From Roseburia sp. (GTDB lineage Bacteria > Bacillota > Clostridia > Oscillospirales > Ruminococcaceae), in the NCBI GenBank assembly GCA_023666265.1, contig JAMPCH010000009.1:1-64000 (forward strand): DNA of 64,000 nt. Direction: 5' to 3'. Position numbers and translations under genes: made by a program. The notes under the pieces are model-generated. The model was not told where the DNA came from, did no database searches, and saw only the letters and a list, made by a program, of their open reading frames with translations. Numbering within the stretch: the stretch's first letter is position 1; every line of letters starts with the position of its first letter. Shown here in pieces: positions 52,302 through 61,506 of this stretch.

Positions 52302-52874
52302 ATGGACGATATTTTATACCGCGATAAAAAAGGACAGCCCGTTTCCACACGCGAACCCGGGTTCAAAAAAATTCGGGAGATCCAGCTTATAAACCGCGCG
52401 CTGATCGCCGAACTCAACACGGGTCATCACGACGAGGGTCAGACCCGCGCCATTCTCGAAAGGATCACTTTACGGAGCATAAGCGATACGGTAACGCTTT
52501 TACCGCCGTTTTACACCGATTTCGGCAGGAACATCGAGCTTGGCGAAAATGTTTTCATCAACACGGGCTGTACCTTTATGGATAGGGGCGGGATCGTCAT
52601 CGACGAGGGCGCTTTTATCGGTCCGAACGTCCAGCTCATTACGCTCAATCACAGCGCCGACCCCGCCGAGCGGTACATTACCGTAAGTAAGCGGATCCAT
52701 ATCCAAAGAAATGTCTGGATCGGCGCGGACGCGATCATTCTCCCGGGTGTAACGATCGGCGAAGGCTCGATCGTTGGCGCGGGCGCGGTGGTCACAAAGG
52801 ACGTCCCGCCGATGTGCGCCGTCGGCGGTAATCCGGCGAGGATCATCAATACCGATCTGAAATCAAAGCTGTAG
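52302..52874 (+). CDS. Maltose/galactoside O-acetyltransferase-like hexapeptide transferase
   Basis: 190 residues. Left-handed beta-helix hexapeptide repeats run from about residue 70 to 180 (NIELGENVFINTGCTF, VIDEGAFIGPNVQLIT, NVWIGADAIILPGVTIGEGS). The catalytic His is in TLNHSADP (about residue 114) and the C-terminal GNPAR is typical. These enzymes move acetyl from acetyl-CoA to sugar or small-molecule hydroxyls. ATG 52302 has GGAGG upstream; an in-frame GTG at 52275 lies within the previous gene. Last gene of the operon, before a strong terminator. Confidence 0.9.
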   Translation: MDDILYRDKKGQPVSTREPGFKKIREIQLINRALIAELNTGHHDEGQTRAILERITLRSISDTVTLLPPFYTDFGRNIELGENVFINTGCTFMDRGGIVIDEGAFIGPNVQLITLNHSADPAERYITVSKRIHIQRNVWIGADAIILPGVTIGEGSIVGAGAVVTKDVPPMCAVGGNPARIINTDLKSKL

Positions 52875-52880
52875 ACAAAG

Positions 52881-52924
52881 ATCCGCGCAAAGGCTTGAAT
52901 TTATACGCTTTTGCGCGGATTTTT
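52881..52924 (+). terminator. Terminator of the hydrolase/AKR/acetyltransferase operon
   Basis: Stem ATCCGCGCAAA(gGC) / GC(T)TTTGCGCGGAT followed by TTTTTG. Confidence 0.85.
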
Positions 52925-52998
52925 GTGTGGGTTTAAATTTCATATTTCGGTATTACGAAACCCCGCGATTTCGCAGACCTTCCCCAAAATAAACCCAA

Positions 52999-53031
52999 AA
53001 CTCTCGCCGCTTTTATCAAGCGGCGGGAGTT
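52999..53031 (-). terminator. Terminator of the kinase/binding-protein operon
   Basis: 14-bp stem AACTCTCGCCGCTT / AAGCGGCGGGAGTT (one wobble), loop TTATC; leftward it continues GTTTTGGGTTTATTTT. Confidence 0.8.
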
Positions 53032-53091
53032 GATCGTTAGAGTAAACCGCAATTCACCCGTTTTCGTTTTTCGCGTTTTATCAAAGACGCT

Positions 53092-54435
53092 TTATTCGTG
53101 CAGCACGCTCTCCGCGTACCCCTCCTCGATCGCGGCGTTACACGCCGCGTCGATGTTCGCCGCGACCTCCTCGGGGGTCTTATCGCCGAAAAGGAGATCG
53201 CGGATATTCGGATAAAACGCCGCGCGTACACCGCGCCAGTTCGGGTTGTTCCCGGTGAGGTTGACGTTCGCGTCGCTGTTCCCGATATACTTTCGCTCGT
53301 CGTCGAGCGCGTCGGCGTACTTCTCCGCGACGCTCGCGGCGCAAGGCTCGGCGCCCGTCATATAGTCTATATATTCGCTCTCATAGATGTATTTGACAAA
53401 AGCCTTCCCGGCGGCGAGCTTATCCGCGTCGCCGTTATCAAAGACCTCAAAGCCGCTCGTAAAAACGGTCGCGTAGCCCACTCCGCCCTCGGTAAAATCG
53501 GGGAAGTTGACGGAATAGATATCAAAGCCGCCCTCTCGGCGACAGTTCGCCTCCTGTGCGACATTATTGATATAGATCGCGAGCTGACCGTTAATAAACT
53601 GATTATAGTTATCCATGATGACGAGGGTATCCGCTTGGGCGGGGAAATACCCCTTATCGTTACATTCCTTGATCCAGCGAAGCGCCGCGATCCCCTCGGG
53701 CGTATTCACACAAAAACGCCCGTTCTCGTCGAACAGCGGACAGCCGAAGGCGCGGAGGAGCGTCATAATATGAGTGTCGCCCTGATTATTCGCGGCGTAC
53801 ATCATCATCGGGGAGACCAGCTCCGACAGGTTCTCTTTTAAGGTCTCAAAAACGCGGTCAAACTCCTCTTTATTCCAGTTTTGTACCACGTCGGGGTCAT
53901 GGATAAATTCCTCAAGCCCCGCCTCGCGAAACAGCTCGGCGTTGAACGAAAGGGTATTTTGTGCGGTAAAAAAGGGCATCATATACGTCTTATCGTTAAG
54001 GCGGCTCTCCGTCCAATAGCTCGGGGAAATATCGGCGCGAAGCGCGTCGCTTATGATGTCGTCGAGCGGAACGACCCGCCCCGTATGGATATAGGTCGAC
54101 ATATTAAAATATCCCTCAAAAAGGACGTCCGCCGCGTCCGGCGTATCAAAACAGCCGGGGATCTCCGCGTCCTCGTTCGTCTGTTCAAATTCGATCAGGT
54201 TGATCGTGACCTCCGCGTCCGCGTAGGCGGCGCAAAAATCGGCGGCGGCTTTTTCCAAAAACTGCGCGGCGCCGCTAAAGCCCGTCCCGACGTGGTCGTT
54301 CATCTGGAGCGTCGGGCATTTAACGTTTAAGACGACGGTCGGCTTTTCCTCCGACTGCCCCGCGCACCCGCCGAGGGCGCCGACCGATAAAGCCGCCGAC
54401 AGAAGCGCGGCGCAGGTACGAAATTTTACTTGCAT
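53092..54435 (-). CDS. Extracellular solute-binding lipoprotein (ABC-type family 1), orphan
   Basis: 447 residues. Lipoprotein signal with lipobox LGGC (about residues 21-24). Family 1 binding-protein fold: ADVLFEGYFNMSTYIHTGRVVPLDD (about 105-128), YMMPFFTAQNTLSFNAELFREAGLEE (about 150-175) and a late FVKYIYESEYI. Proteins of this family capture sugars or oligosaccharides. No ABC permease or ATPase gene is near. The gene follows a hybrid histidine kinase by 29 bases on the same strand and shares its promoter, so it may present ligand to the kinase rather than feed a transporter (inference). Confidence 0.87.
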   Translation of the reverse strand: MQVKFRTCAALLSAALSVGALGGCAGQSEEKPTVVLNVKCPTLQMNDHVGTGFSGAAQFLEKAAADFCAAYADAEVTINLIEFEQTNEDAEIPGCFDTPDAADVLFEGYFNMSTYIHTGRVVPLDDIISDALRADISPSYWTESRLNDKTYMMPFFTAQNTLSFNAELFREAGLEEFIHDPDVVQNWNKEEFDRVFETLKENLSELVSPMMMYAANNQGDTHIMTLLRAFGCPLFDENGRFCVNTPEGIAALRWIKECNDKGYFPAQADTLVIMDNYNQFINGQLAIYINNVAQEANCRREGGFDIYSVNFPDFTEGGVGYATVFTSGFEVFDNGDADKLAAGKAFVKYIYESEYIDYMTGAEPCAASVAEKYADALDDERKYIGNSDANVNLTGNNPNWRGVRAAFYPNIRDLLFGDKTPEEVAANIDAACNAAIEEGYAESVLHE

Positions 54436-54464
54436 ATACAGCCTCCTTCCATAAAAATAAATAA

Positions 54465-56642
54465 TTATGACAAATACTTTTTTAGGGTCTCGAGCAGGAT
54501 CGGTATGTCGATCGGCTTCCCGAGGTGATCGTTCATACCCGCCGCGAAAGCCTCTTTTTTGTCCTCCTCAAAGGCGTTCGCCGTCATCGCGATGATCAGG
54601 ATCTTTGAGAGAGCGGGGTCGTCGATCGCGCGGATCGCGCGGCTCGCTTCATAGCCGTCCATTACGGGCATCTGGACGTCCATCAGGATCGCGTCAAAAT
54701 ACCCCGGGGCGGAGGTCTTGACGGCGTCGACCGCCTCGCGTCCGTTCTCCGCCGACTCGATGATAAAACCCCATTCCTCAAGTAGCTCGGTCGCGATCTC
54801 GCGGTTTAGCTCGTTATCCTCGACGAGGAGAAGGCGGCGACCCTTAAAGGATACGCTCTCCTCCGCCTTTTCCTCGGCGGGGGCGACCTCCTTCTCCGAC
54901 GTGTCGAGCCGAAAGGATAGGTCGATCGTGAACTCGGTTCCCCGATCCTTTTCGCTCTCGACGCGGATCGTCCCGTTCATCAGCTCGACGAGATTTTTTG
55001 TGATCGACATCCCGAGACCCGTCCCCTGTATCCCGCTTACGGTCGCGGTCTGTTCGCGTGTGAACGGCTCAAAGATTGTCGCGGCGAATTCGGGACTCAT
55101 ACCGATCCCGTTATCCTTTACGCTGAGCGCATAGTCGCCCCGATCCTCGCGCCCGCTCTCCTTCTCGACGAGACGGAGCGAGACACAGCCCCCGGCGGGG
55201 GTAAATTTCATCGCGTTAGAGAGGAGGTTTAACAGGATCTGATTCAGGCGGAGCTTATCGCAGTATATATTCTCGTGGGTGACATTCTCCGTCTCGATCT
55301 TAAACTCGAGCTCCTTGGCGCTCATATCCGTCTGAATGATATTTTGGATATTGCGGAGAATTTCCGCGAGGTTCTCGGGCTTCTCCTCGATCACGACCTT
55401 CCCCGACTCGATCCGGCTCATATCGAGAACATCGTTGATAAGGCTCAACAGGTGAGCGGAGGAGCGATCGATCTTATCGAGATAGCTTTTTAAAAGCTCG
55501 GTCTCTCCGAGGTGCTTTGAGGCGAGCGCGGTAAAGCCGATAATCGCGTTCATCGGGGTACGTATATCGTGGGACATATTATTGAGGAAGGTCGTTTTGG
55601 CGCGGTTCGCCGATTCCGCCAGCGCGAGCGCGTCGTTCAGCTCCTCGCGGTGTCTTTGGTCGACCCTCGCCCTCGCCGCCGACTGACGCTCGCGTAAAAC
55701 GAGGAGGAGGATCAATACGACCGCCGCCCCCATCGCGATAAAGATCAAAAGGACGATCTCGAGAAGGTATACGCTCTGTTTCTCAAAAACCGAGCGTGAG
55801 ACCGACATCACGAGATACCAGTCCGCCTCCTCGATCGGCGTAAAGCGCATCAGCTCGCCGCCCCGATCCGTTTCAAATGAAACGGTAAACGCCTCGTTCC
55901 GCTCGATCCGCGCGCGGATCTCCTCGACCGTCATACCGTCCTCGAGGCGATTTTGAGCCATATCGGTGAAAAAGTTGTCCCGCTTACTGATGCTGTGGCT
56001 TCGGTTGAGGTTCACGATATAATTCCCGTCGCGATCGAATACGCTGCTGTACCCTTCGCCGCCGTAACAGTCGATCTTAAGCTCGTCGTCCAGCTCGTTG
56101 ATATGAAAGCGGCTGATGAGATGGGTAAAGGTCTTATCCTCGACGGTGAAAGGGTTCACCCTGACCCCGAAGAGGAGACATTCGCTTCGGCTCTCGATGC
56201 TCTGACCCACGCCGTCATAGCGGACGGCGAAATGATCCTCGTCGGTCTCACAAAAGGCGGTGATATTCTCGTCCGTCGAGATAAACATCGAGCCGAAATA
56301 AAGCGACCTCTCCTCGTCGACGAGCGCGAGGTCGATACAGTCGATCCCGCTCCCCTTGAGGTTTAAAAGCTCTAAAAGCTCGCGGATCGTTTCACATTTC
56401 GTCTGACGACATTCGTCCCCGATCGCCGCGAGCGTCTTCCAGCGGAAATCGAGCGATTTTAAAATCGCGGTCTCGTCGTGGAGCGTAAGCTCGTCCATCG
56501 ACCGTACCGAGAGGTCGATCACCTGTCCCGTTACGGCGGAATAAAGGATCGCCGACCCGACCCCGACCGCGAGGATCAGGGTAAGGATCAAGATCGCCTT
56601 CCCTCGCCAGCCTCCGAAAATTTTCAGTTTCCTTTGTTTCAT
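54465..56642 (-). CDS. Hybrid sensor histidine kinase with one receiver domain
   Basis: 725 residues. Membrane segment 1 (about 14-36), an extracytoplasmic sensor (about 37-298, Cache-like, with YSSVFDRDGNYIVNLN), membrane segment 2 (about 299-322), HisKA with NMSHDIRTPMNAIIGF (His about 356), an ATPase domain with LNQILLNLLSNAMKFTP and GTGLGMSITK (about 455-570), and a C-terminal receiver (about 598-720) with phospho-Asp in ILMDVQMPVMDGYEA. No output domain and no separate regulator nearby. Cotranscribed with the solute-binding lipoprotein. Its promoter at 56744-56772 overlaps a hairpin at the end of the mutS2 operon. Confidence 0.92.
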   Translation of the reverse strand: MKQRKLKIFGGWRGKAILILTLILAVGVGSAILYSAVTGQVIDLSVRSMDELTLHDETAILKSLDFRWKTLAAIGDECRQTKCETIRELLELLNLKGSGIDCIDLALVDEERSLYFGSMFISTDENITAFCETDEDHFAVRYDGVGQSIESRSECLLFGVRVNPFTVEDKTFTHLISRFHINELDDELKIDCYGGEGYSSVFDRDGNYIVNLNRSHSISKRDNFFTDMAQNRLEDGMTVEEIRARIERNEAFTVSFETDRGGELMRFTPIEEADWYLVMSVSRSVFEKQSVYLLEIVLLIFIAMGAAVVLILLLVLRERQSAARARVDQRHREELNDALALAESANRAKTTFLNNMSHDIRTPMNAIIGFTALASKHLGETELLKSYLDKIDRSSAHLLSLINDVLDMSRIESGKVVIEEKPENLAEILRNIQNIIQTDMSAKELEFKIETENVTHENIYCDKLRLNQILLNLLSNAMKFTPAGGCVSLRLVEKESGREDRGDYALSVKDNGIGMSPEFAATIFEPFTREQTATVSGIQGTGLGMSITKNLVELMNGTIRVESEKDRGTEFTIDLSFRLDTSEKEVAPAEEKAEESVSFKGRRLLLVEDNELNREIATELLEEWGFIIESAENGREAVDAVKTSAPGYFDAILMDVQMPVMDGYEASRAIRAIDDPALSKILIIAMTANAFEEDKKEAFAAGMNDHLGKPIDIPILLETLKKYLS

Positions 56643-56743
56643 TTTTTCATTTTTAAAACCCGCTTTTGCGTGATCTTTACGGTACGAGCCCGCCTTCTCT
56701 CGGCGAAGGCTCGTTTTTGTGAACGTTCGGTTTGATTTACTGA

Positions 56744-56772
56744 ATTATACCACAAACGCCGAAAAAAGTCAA
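56744..56772 (-). promoter_or_regulatory. Promoter of the kinase/binding-protein operon, overlapping a hairpin
   Basis: Minus strand TTGACT, 17 bp, TATAAT with TGTGG before the -10. The -35 and spacer lie inside an inverted repeat CGCCGAAA / TTTCGGCG (about 56757-56781), which can also end the upstream mutS2 transcript. Confidence 0.75.
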
Positions 56773-56815
56773 TATTTCGGCGGCGGTTTCCCGAAACGAA
56801 AACGCCGCGGCGCCT

Positions 56816-59197
56816 TTATTTTAGCTCCGCGACGGTCACGCCCGCCTCGCCCTCGCCGTATGTTCCGAGGCGATACGACTTGACGTTTTTATGCTGCTTC
56901 AGGAATTGATGAACCGCCGCGCGGAGCGCGCCCGTCCCCTTCCCGTGAATGATCGTGATCTGTTCGATCCCGCCGATCAGACAGCTGTCGATAAAGCGGT
57001 CGACCTCCATGATCCCCTCGTCCGTCAGCATCCCGCGAATATCCAGCTCGAGCGAGGACTTTCGGGTCATATTCGACTGGAGGGAACGCTTCACGCTCTG
57101 ACCGCTCTGCTTCTTTTTGGAGGGGGGCTGTTCCGCGACAAGCTCGAGATTGTCAAGCTTGGTGCGCGTCTTGATCATACCGACTTGTACGACGCAGTTC
57201 CCGCCCGAATCGGGGAGAGAAACGACCGTCCCGCTGTTCCCGATGTCCATGAGCCTTACCGTATCCCCGACGCGAAGCTCGCGCGGGAGGACGTACTTCG
57301 TCTTTTTCTTCTCGACGACGGGGTTCGCCCGATCGTACATTTTATTGAGCGCGGTGTTTGTCTGTGACCGTGAGGTCTTTACCTTTTCGGCGAAGTCGGC
57401 TTTTTCCTTCTCCAGCCGCATATCCTCCAGCTCGCGCATGATCCGTTCCGACTCGCTTCGGGTCTGTTCGACGATGCTCATCGCCTGTGACCGCGCTTTA
57501 TTCAGTTCAAAATCGCGCTGCTTCTCGAGCGCCTCCTCCTTTTCGCGGAGCGCTTCGGTGAGCCTCGCCGCGTCCCGCGCGTCGCGCTCGGCGGCGGCTC
57601 TTAGCGTTTCGAGCTCGCGGCTCGTTTCCTCTAAGCGCTCGACGACGCGCTCAAAGCGCTTATTCTCGTCGCCGACGAGCGACTTCGCCTCGCGGATCAC
57701 GTCCTCCGAGAGACCGAGCCGCTTCGCGATCGCGAAGGCGTTCGACTTCCCGGGAAACCCGATGACGAGCCGATAGGTCGGCTTTAAGGTCGCTACGTCA
57801 AATTCACAGGACGCGTTCTCGACCCCCTCGCGCTCGATCGCGTACATTTTTACCTCCTGATAGTGGGTGGTCGCCATAACGCGGCTCCCGACGTCGCGGA
57901 AGTAGGACAACACCGAGACAGCGAGCGCCGCCCCCTCGACGGGATCCGTCCCCGAACCCAGCTCGTCGAGGAGGATCAGCGAGCGCTCGTCCGCCGTCTC
58001 CATGATACGGACGATATTCGTCATATGCGCCGAGAAGGTCGAGAGGCTCTGCTCGATGCTCTGTTCGTCGCCGATGTCGACGAGAAGGCGCGAAAAGACC
58101 CCGACGACGCTGTCATCGGCGGCGGGGATCATCAGCCCGCACATCGTCATCAGCGTTAAAAGCCCCGCCGTCTTGAGCGCGACGGTCTTACCGCCGGTAT
58201 TCGGTCCCGTGATGATAAGGCTCGTATATTCCTCGCCGAGGGCGATCGTCGTCGGGACGACCCGCTCCGACGGGATCAGGGGGTGACGCGCCTTATTTAA
58301 TTGAAGGACTGCCTCTCCGCTGATCCGAGGACAGATCCCCTTCATCTTCGCGCCGAGGTTCGCCTTGGCGAAATAAAGCTCGAGGGTGAGCGCGTTCCCG
58401 ATCCCGAGGAGGAGCGCTTCGCCGCACCGCCCGACCTCCGCCGAGAGCTCGCGAATGATCCGCTCGATCTCCTCCTGTTCCTCGCGTTTTAAGATACGGA
58501 TCTCGTTATTCGCCTCGACGACGCTCATCGGCTCGATAAAAAGCGTCGCGCCGCTCGACGAGGTATCGTGGACTAAGCCGCCGACCTGTCCCCGATATTC
58601 CGATTTTACGGGGACGACATAGCGCCCGTCCCGCTGGGTGACGAGCGATTCCTGTAAAAATTTACGATTTGTCTCGCTCTTGATGAGCTTATCGAGCTGA
58701 TCCTTGATCTTAGCGCCCTGTCTTAAGATAGCCTTCCGAATACGCGACAGCTCCGCGCTCGCCCCGTCGGAGAGTTCTTCTTCGTTTAAGATCGAATTTT
58801 CGATCCGCTCCTCGAGTGATTTTTCCGGCTTTAATACCGCGAAGTATTCGTGAAGGACATTCTCCTCGCCGCCGCAGGAATCGTACCACGCGATCAGCCC
58901 GTCGATCTCGCGAAGGACGAGCCCGACGTCGAGGAGCTCTCTTAACGAAAGCGCCGCGCCCTGTTCCGCGCGGCGGATCGCGAACGAAACGTCCTTGATA
59001 TTATAAAAGCGGGGCGTTCCGTATTTCGCGGAGAGGACAAAAGCCGCGTCGGTCTTATTAAGCTCCCGCTTGATCTCGTCGATCCCGTAAAGCGGCTCGA
59101 CGGCGCGGGCTTTTTCCTTCACGAGGTCGCTCCAAGCCTCGCCGCTCAAAAATTCGAGGATCTTATCGAGTTCGAGTTTTTTATATTCCGTTTTCAT
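56816..59197 (-). CDS. mutS2: Endonuclease MutS2
   Basis: MutS-like ATPase that limits homologous recombination and, in Bacillus, also acts on collided ribosomes (family knowledge). 793 residues. MutS core and clamp helices (about 1-310), Walker A ITGPNTGGKTVALKT (about 325-340), Walker B LILLDELGSGTDP, a long coiled-coil (about 510-620), a KOW-like linker and the C-terminal Smr nuclease domain (about 715-793) with LDIRGML and the IIHGKGTGALR motif. ATG 59197 is chosen over 59221 because AAAGGTG precedes it and it gives the family N-terminus. Last gene of the phoH-mutS2 run. Confidence 0.95.
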   Translation of the reverse strand: MKTEYKKLELDKILEFLSGEAWSDLVKEKARAVEPLYGIDEIKRELNKTDAAFVLSAKYGTPRFYNIKDVSFAIRRAEQGAALSLRELLDVGLVLREIDGLIAWYDSCGGEENVLHEYFAVLKPEKSLEERIENSILNEEELSDGASAELSRIRKAILRQGAKIKDQLDKLIKSETNRKFLQESLVTQRDGRYVVPVKSEYRGQVGGLVHDTSSSGATLFIEPMSVVEANNEIRILKREEQEEIERIIRELSAEVGRCGEALLLGIGNALTLELYFAKANLGAKMKGICPRISGEAVLQLNKARHPLIPSERVVPTTIALGEEYTSLIITGPNTGGKTVALKTAGLLTLMTMCGLMIPAADDSVVGVFSRLLVDIGDEQSIEQSLSTFSAHMTNIVRIMETADERSLILLDELGSGTDPVEGAALAVSVLSYFRDVGSRVMATTHYQEVKMYAIEREGVENASCEFDVATLKPTYRLVIGFPGKSNAFAIAKRLGLSEDVIREAKSLVGDENKRFERVVERLEETSRELETLRAAAERDARDAARLTEALREKEEALEKQRDFELNKARSQAMSIVEQTRSESERIMRELEDMRLEKEKADFAEKVKTSRSQTNTALNKMYDRANPVVEKKKTKYVLPRELRVGDTVRLMDIGNSGTVVSLPDSGGNCVVQVGMIKTRTKLDNLELVAEQPPSKKKQSGQSVKRSLQSNMTRKSSLELDIRGMLTDEGIMEVDRFIDSCLIGGIEQITIIHGKGTGALRAAVHQFLKQHKNVKSYRLGTYGEGEAGVTVAELK

Positions 59198-59236
59198 ATT
59201 GCACCTTTTTTTTAAAAACAAATCAAAGCATTTCGC

Positions 59237-59275
59237 TTTTGGGAAGGTATGCCGAACGGCAGTCCTTCCCCAAAA
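59237..59275. other. Intercistronic hairpin between recO and mutS2
   Basis: Stem TTTTGGGAAGG / CCTTCCCcAAAA with an inner GCCG/CGGC stem. The T's and A's pair with each other, so it is not a normal terminator and may stabilise or process the mRNA. Confidence 0.45.
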
Positions 59276-59282
59276 AAATAAA

Positions 59283-60038
59283 TCAAATTTTGATCGCTCG
59301 ATAATAGTCGAGGCTTTTAAAATCGCGGTCGAGGTGGAGTAAAAGAAACCGCTCGGCGAGGGCGGAGAGGCGATCGAGATTTTCGCGGTTCAGGGTAAAG
59401 CGATAAATTTTTTCCGTCGGGGAATAGAGGATATACCGCGCCGCGTACAGGAGCGGCGGCGGGAGGAGAAAAAGCTCGTCCGCCGAAGCGTCCGCCTCCC
59501 GTCGGCAATCGCCGCAGATCAGCCACCCGCCGCGCGGCGAAAAATACATCTCCTCATGCTCATAACAAAGACACGAGCGACAGACGCGCAGGTCGGGCGA
59601 GAACCCGAGCAGCTCGGCGAGCCGAAGCTCAAAGACCGCCTTTGTCTGAGCGAGGGGGATCCGCCGTTTCTCGACCTCATAAAACGAGATCGCCGCGAAG
59701 CGGAGCAGACCGTCCGCCGCCTGTTCCGCCGCGGAGGTCGCCTTTAACACCTCGGAGAAATAGACGGCGAGCGAGAGCGCCTCGAGATCGGTCGCGATCT
59801 CGTAAAAGCTGTGCTTCGGCTCGGCGCTGTTGAGGGTATACCTGACCCCGCTTTTGGCGAAGCAAAAGCGCGAATAGGAGAATAAGCCGCAAGCGCCCGC
59901 GTTTTTACTCGTGAGCTTTTTGATCCCGTGGGCGGTCGCCTCGATCACGCCGTATTCCTCGGTCAAAACGTCGAGGAAGCAGTTATTCTCCCCGATCGTC
60001 CGCCGCCCGATCACGATCCCGTCTACCGTTACCAGCAT
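59283..60038 (-). CDS. recO: DNA repair protein RecO
   Basis: Loads RecA onto SSB-coated single-stranded DNA together with RecR. 251 residues. N-terminal OB fold (VTVDGIVIGRRTIGENNCFLDVLTEEYG), a helical middle, and a four-Cys zinc site (CRSC then C.. and ICGDC, about 155-182). The ATG at 60038 overlaps the era stop codon (TAATG), so the pair is translationally coupled; upstream ATGs lie within era. Confidence 0.93.
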   Translation of the reverse strand: MLVTVDGIVIGRRTIGENNCFLDVLTEEYGVIEATAHGIKKLTSKNAGACGLFSYSRFCFAKSGVRYTLNSAEPKHSFYEIATDLEALSLAVYFSEVLKATSAAEQAADGLLRFAAISFYEVEKRRIPLAQTKAVFELRLAELLGFSPDLRVCRSCLCYEHEEMYFSPRGGWLICGDCRREADASADELFLLPPPLLYAARYILYSPTEKIYRFTLNRENLDRLSALAERFLLLHLDRDFKSLDYYRAIKI

Positions 60039-60940
60039 TATTCCGCCGTCAGCCCAAAGTCCGCGATGAGGGCGGCGTTGTTGCGCCATTCGTCCTTCAC
60101 CTTGACCCAAAGCTTCATATTGACCTTTTGACCGAAGTATTCCTCCATTTCGGCGCGCGCCTCGCTCCCGATCTCCTTGAGCTTCGCGCCGTTCTTCCCG
60201 ATGAGCATGCCCTTGTGCGACTGCTTTTCACAGATAATGACGACCCCGAGGTCGACGATCGCCGCGCCCTTATTCGTTTTTGAGAATTCCATGCTCTCGA
60301 TCTGTACCGCCGTCCCGTGGGGGATCTCGTCGTACATACGGTTGAGGATCTTTTCGCGGACGAGCTCCGAGAGCCAGACCTTCTCGGGCTGGTCGGTCGG
60401 GAGGTCGTCGTCGAAGTAATGCGGCGACTCGACGGCGTAGCGCTCGAGGATCGGTAGGATCAGCTCGGTATTGACCCCGGTCTTAACGCTGATCGGGACG
60501 ATCTCGTCAAAGTCGTACATCTTAGCGTACCCGTCGATGATCGCCAAAAGGTCGGGCTTATTTTTGATGAGGTCGACCTTATTGATGAGGAGGATCGCGG
60601 GTTTCCCCGTTCCCTTAAAGCCCTCGATAAGCTTATCCTCGATCGGCGAGGGCTTTTTTGTCGCGTCCGCCATGAGGACATAGACCTCGACGTCGGTCAT
60701 ACTGTTTTTGATGGTTTTTACCATCTGCTCCGAGAGCTTTGTGCGCGGGGTATGCATCCCCGGCATATCGATGAGGACGAACTGGGTCTCGCCCCTCGTG
60801 AGGACGCCGTTGATACGGGTACGGGTCGTCTGCGGCTTTTCGCTGACGATCGCGACCTTTTCTCCGACGATAAGGTTCGTGAGCGAGGATTTCCCCGCGT
60901 TCGGTCTTCCCGCGATCGCGGCAAATACGGATTTTGTCAT
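60038..60940 (-). CDS. era: GTPase Era
   Basis: Essential GTPase that checks 16S rRNA 3'-end maturation and 30S assembly. 300 residues. G1 GRPNAGKSS (about 11-19), G2 region KPQTTR, G3 DMPG (about 58-61), G4 NKVD (about 121-124), then a KH domain (about 200-295) with GKNGAKLKEIG. G3 reads DMPG, the form seen in many Clostridia. Overlaps recO by the TAATG junction; 77 bases after dgkA. Confidence 0.97.
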   Translation of the reverse strand: MTKSVFAAIAGRPNAGKSSLTNLIVGEKVAIVSEKPQTTRTRINGVLTRGETQFVLIDMPGMHTPRTKLSEQMVKTIKNSMTDVEVYVLMADATKKPSPIEDKLIEGFKGTGKPAILLINKVDLIKNKPDLLAIIDGYAKMYDFDEIVPISVKTGVNTELILPILERYAVESPHYFDDDLPTDQPEKVWLSELVREKILNRMYDEIPHGTAVQIESMEFSKTNKGAAIVDLGVVIICEKQSHKGMLIGKNGAKLKEIGSEARAEMEEYFGQKVNMKLWVKVKDEWRNNAALIADFGLTAE

Positions 60941-61017
60941 AAATTTAAACCCCTGATTCTTTTACTTTTACTTTTTTAGGGCAGGACTGCGCCTTCACGC
61001 GTTTTTAAAAATTCGGA

Positions 61018-61506
61018 CTATTTCGGCTTCCCGCCCCGCTCCGTCGCGGAGAAAACAAAAAGGACGGAGAGGACGGCGGAGGCGAGGAGGAGGAGCGGCG
61101 GCAGCCACCCCGAGGTAAAAAATTCAAAAATACGGACGAAGGTCGGAATATCCCAAAAAAGAGCGATCCCCGCGACGAGCGCCGCGACCGCCGAAACAAG
61201 CACAGCCCCCGCCGCGAGATCCTTCCCGATCATGGCGAAAACGTTAAAGCGCGGCGAGATTTTATCGATCATGACCTCGACGGCGGTATTAAAAAGCTCG
61301 GCGGCGATCACAAAGGCGCAGACGAGCGCGAGGATCGCGTATTCCGCCCGCGAAAAATCGTAAAATCCCGCGAAGTAAAAAACATATGCCGCCGCGACGA
61401 GGTGAAAGCGAAGGTTCCGCTCGTGGCGAACGCCGTAAACGATCCCGCGAAACGCGCAGAAAAAACTTTTCCCGATCCCCCGAAGGTCGTTTTTTTTACG
61501 GCTCAT
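61018..61506 (-). CDS. dgkA: Diacylglycerol/undecaprenol kinase family membrane protein
   Basis: Small integral-membrane kinase; Gram-positive members phosphorylate undecaprenol to recycle the cell-wall lipid carrier. 162 residues. The signature AELFNTAVEVMIDKISP and KDLAAGAVLVSA (about 70-105) is intact. Three core helices are followed by an extra pair of C-terminal hydrophobic segments (about 107-155), longer than usual. The start overlaps the ybeY stop (ATGA). Order ybeY-dgkA-era-recO is standard in Firmicutes. Confidence 0.93.
   Translation of the reverse strand: MSRKKNDLRGIGKSFFCAFRGIVYGVRHERNLRFHLVAAAYVFYFAGFYDFSRAEYAILALVCAFVIAAELFNTAVEVMIDKISPRFNVFAMIGKDLAAGAVLVSAVAALVAGIALFWDIPTFVRIFEFFTSGWLPPLLLLASAVLSVLFVFSATERGGKPK

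Noticed and set aside
56688..56717. Plus-strand hairpin with T-run in the leader of the second hybrid kinase
   Set aside because: No rightward transcript is expected here; noted only as a stem in the leader.
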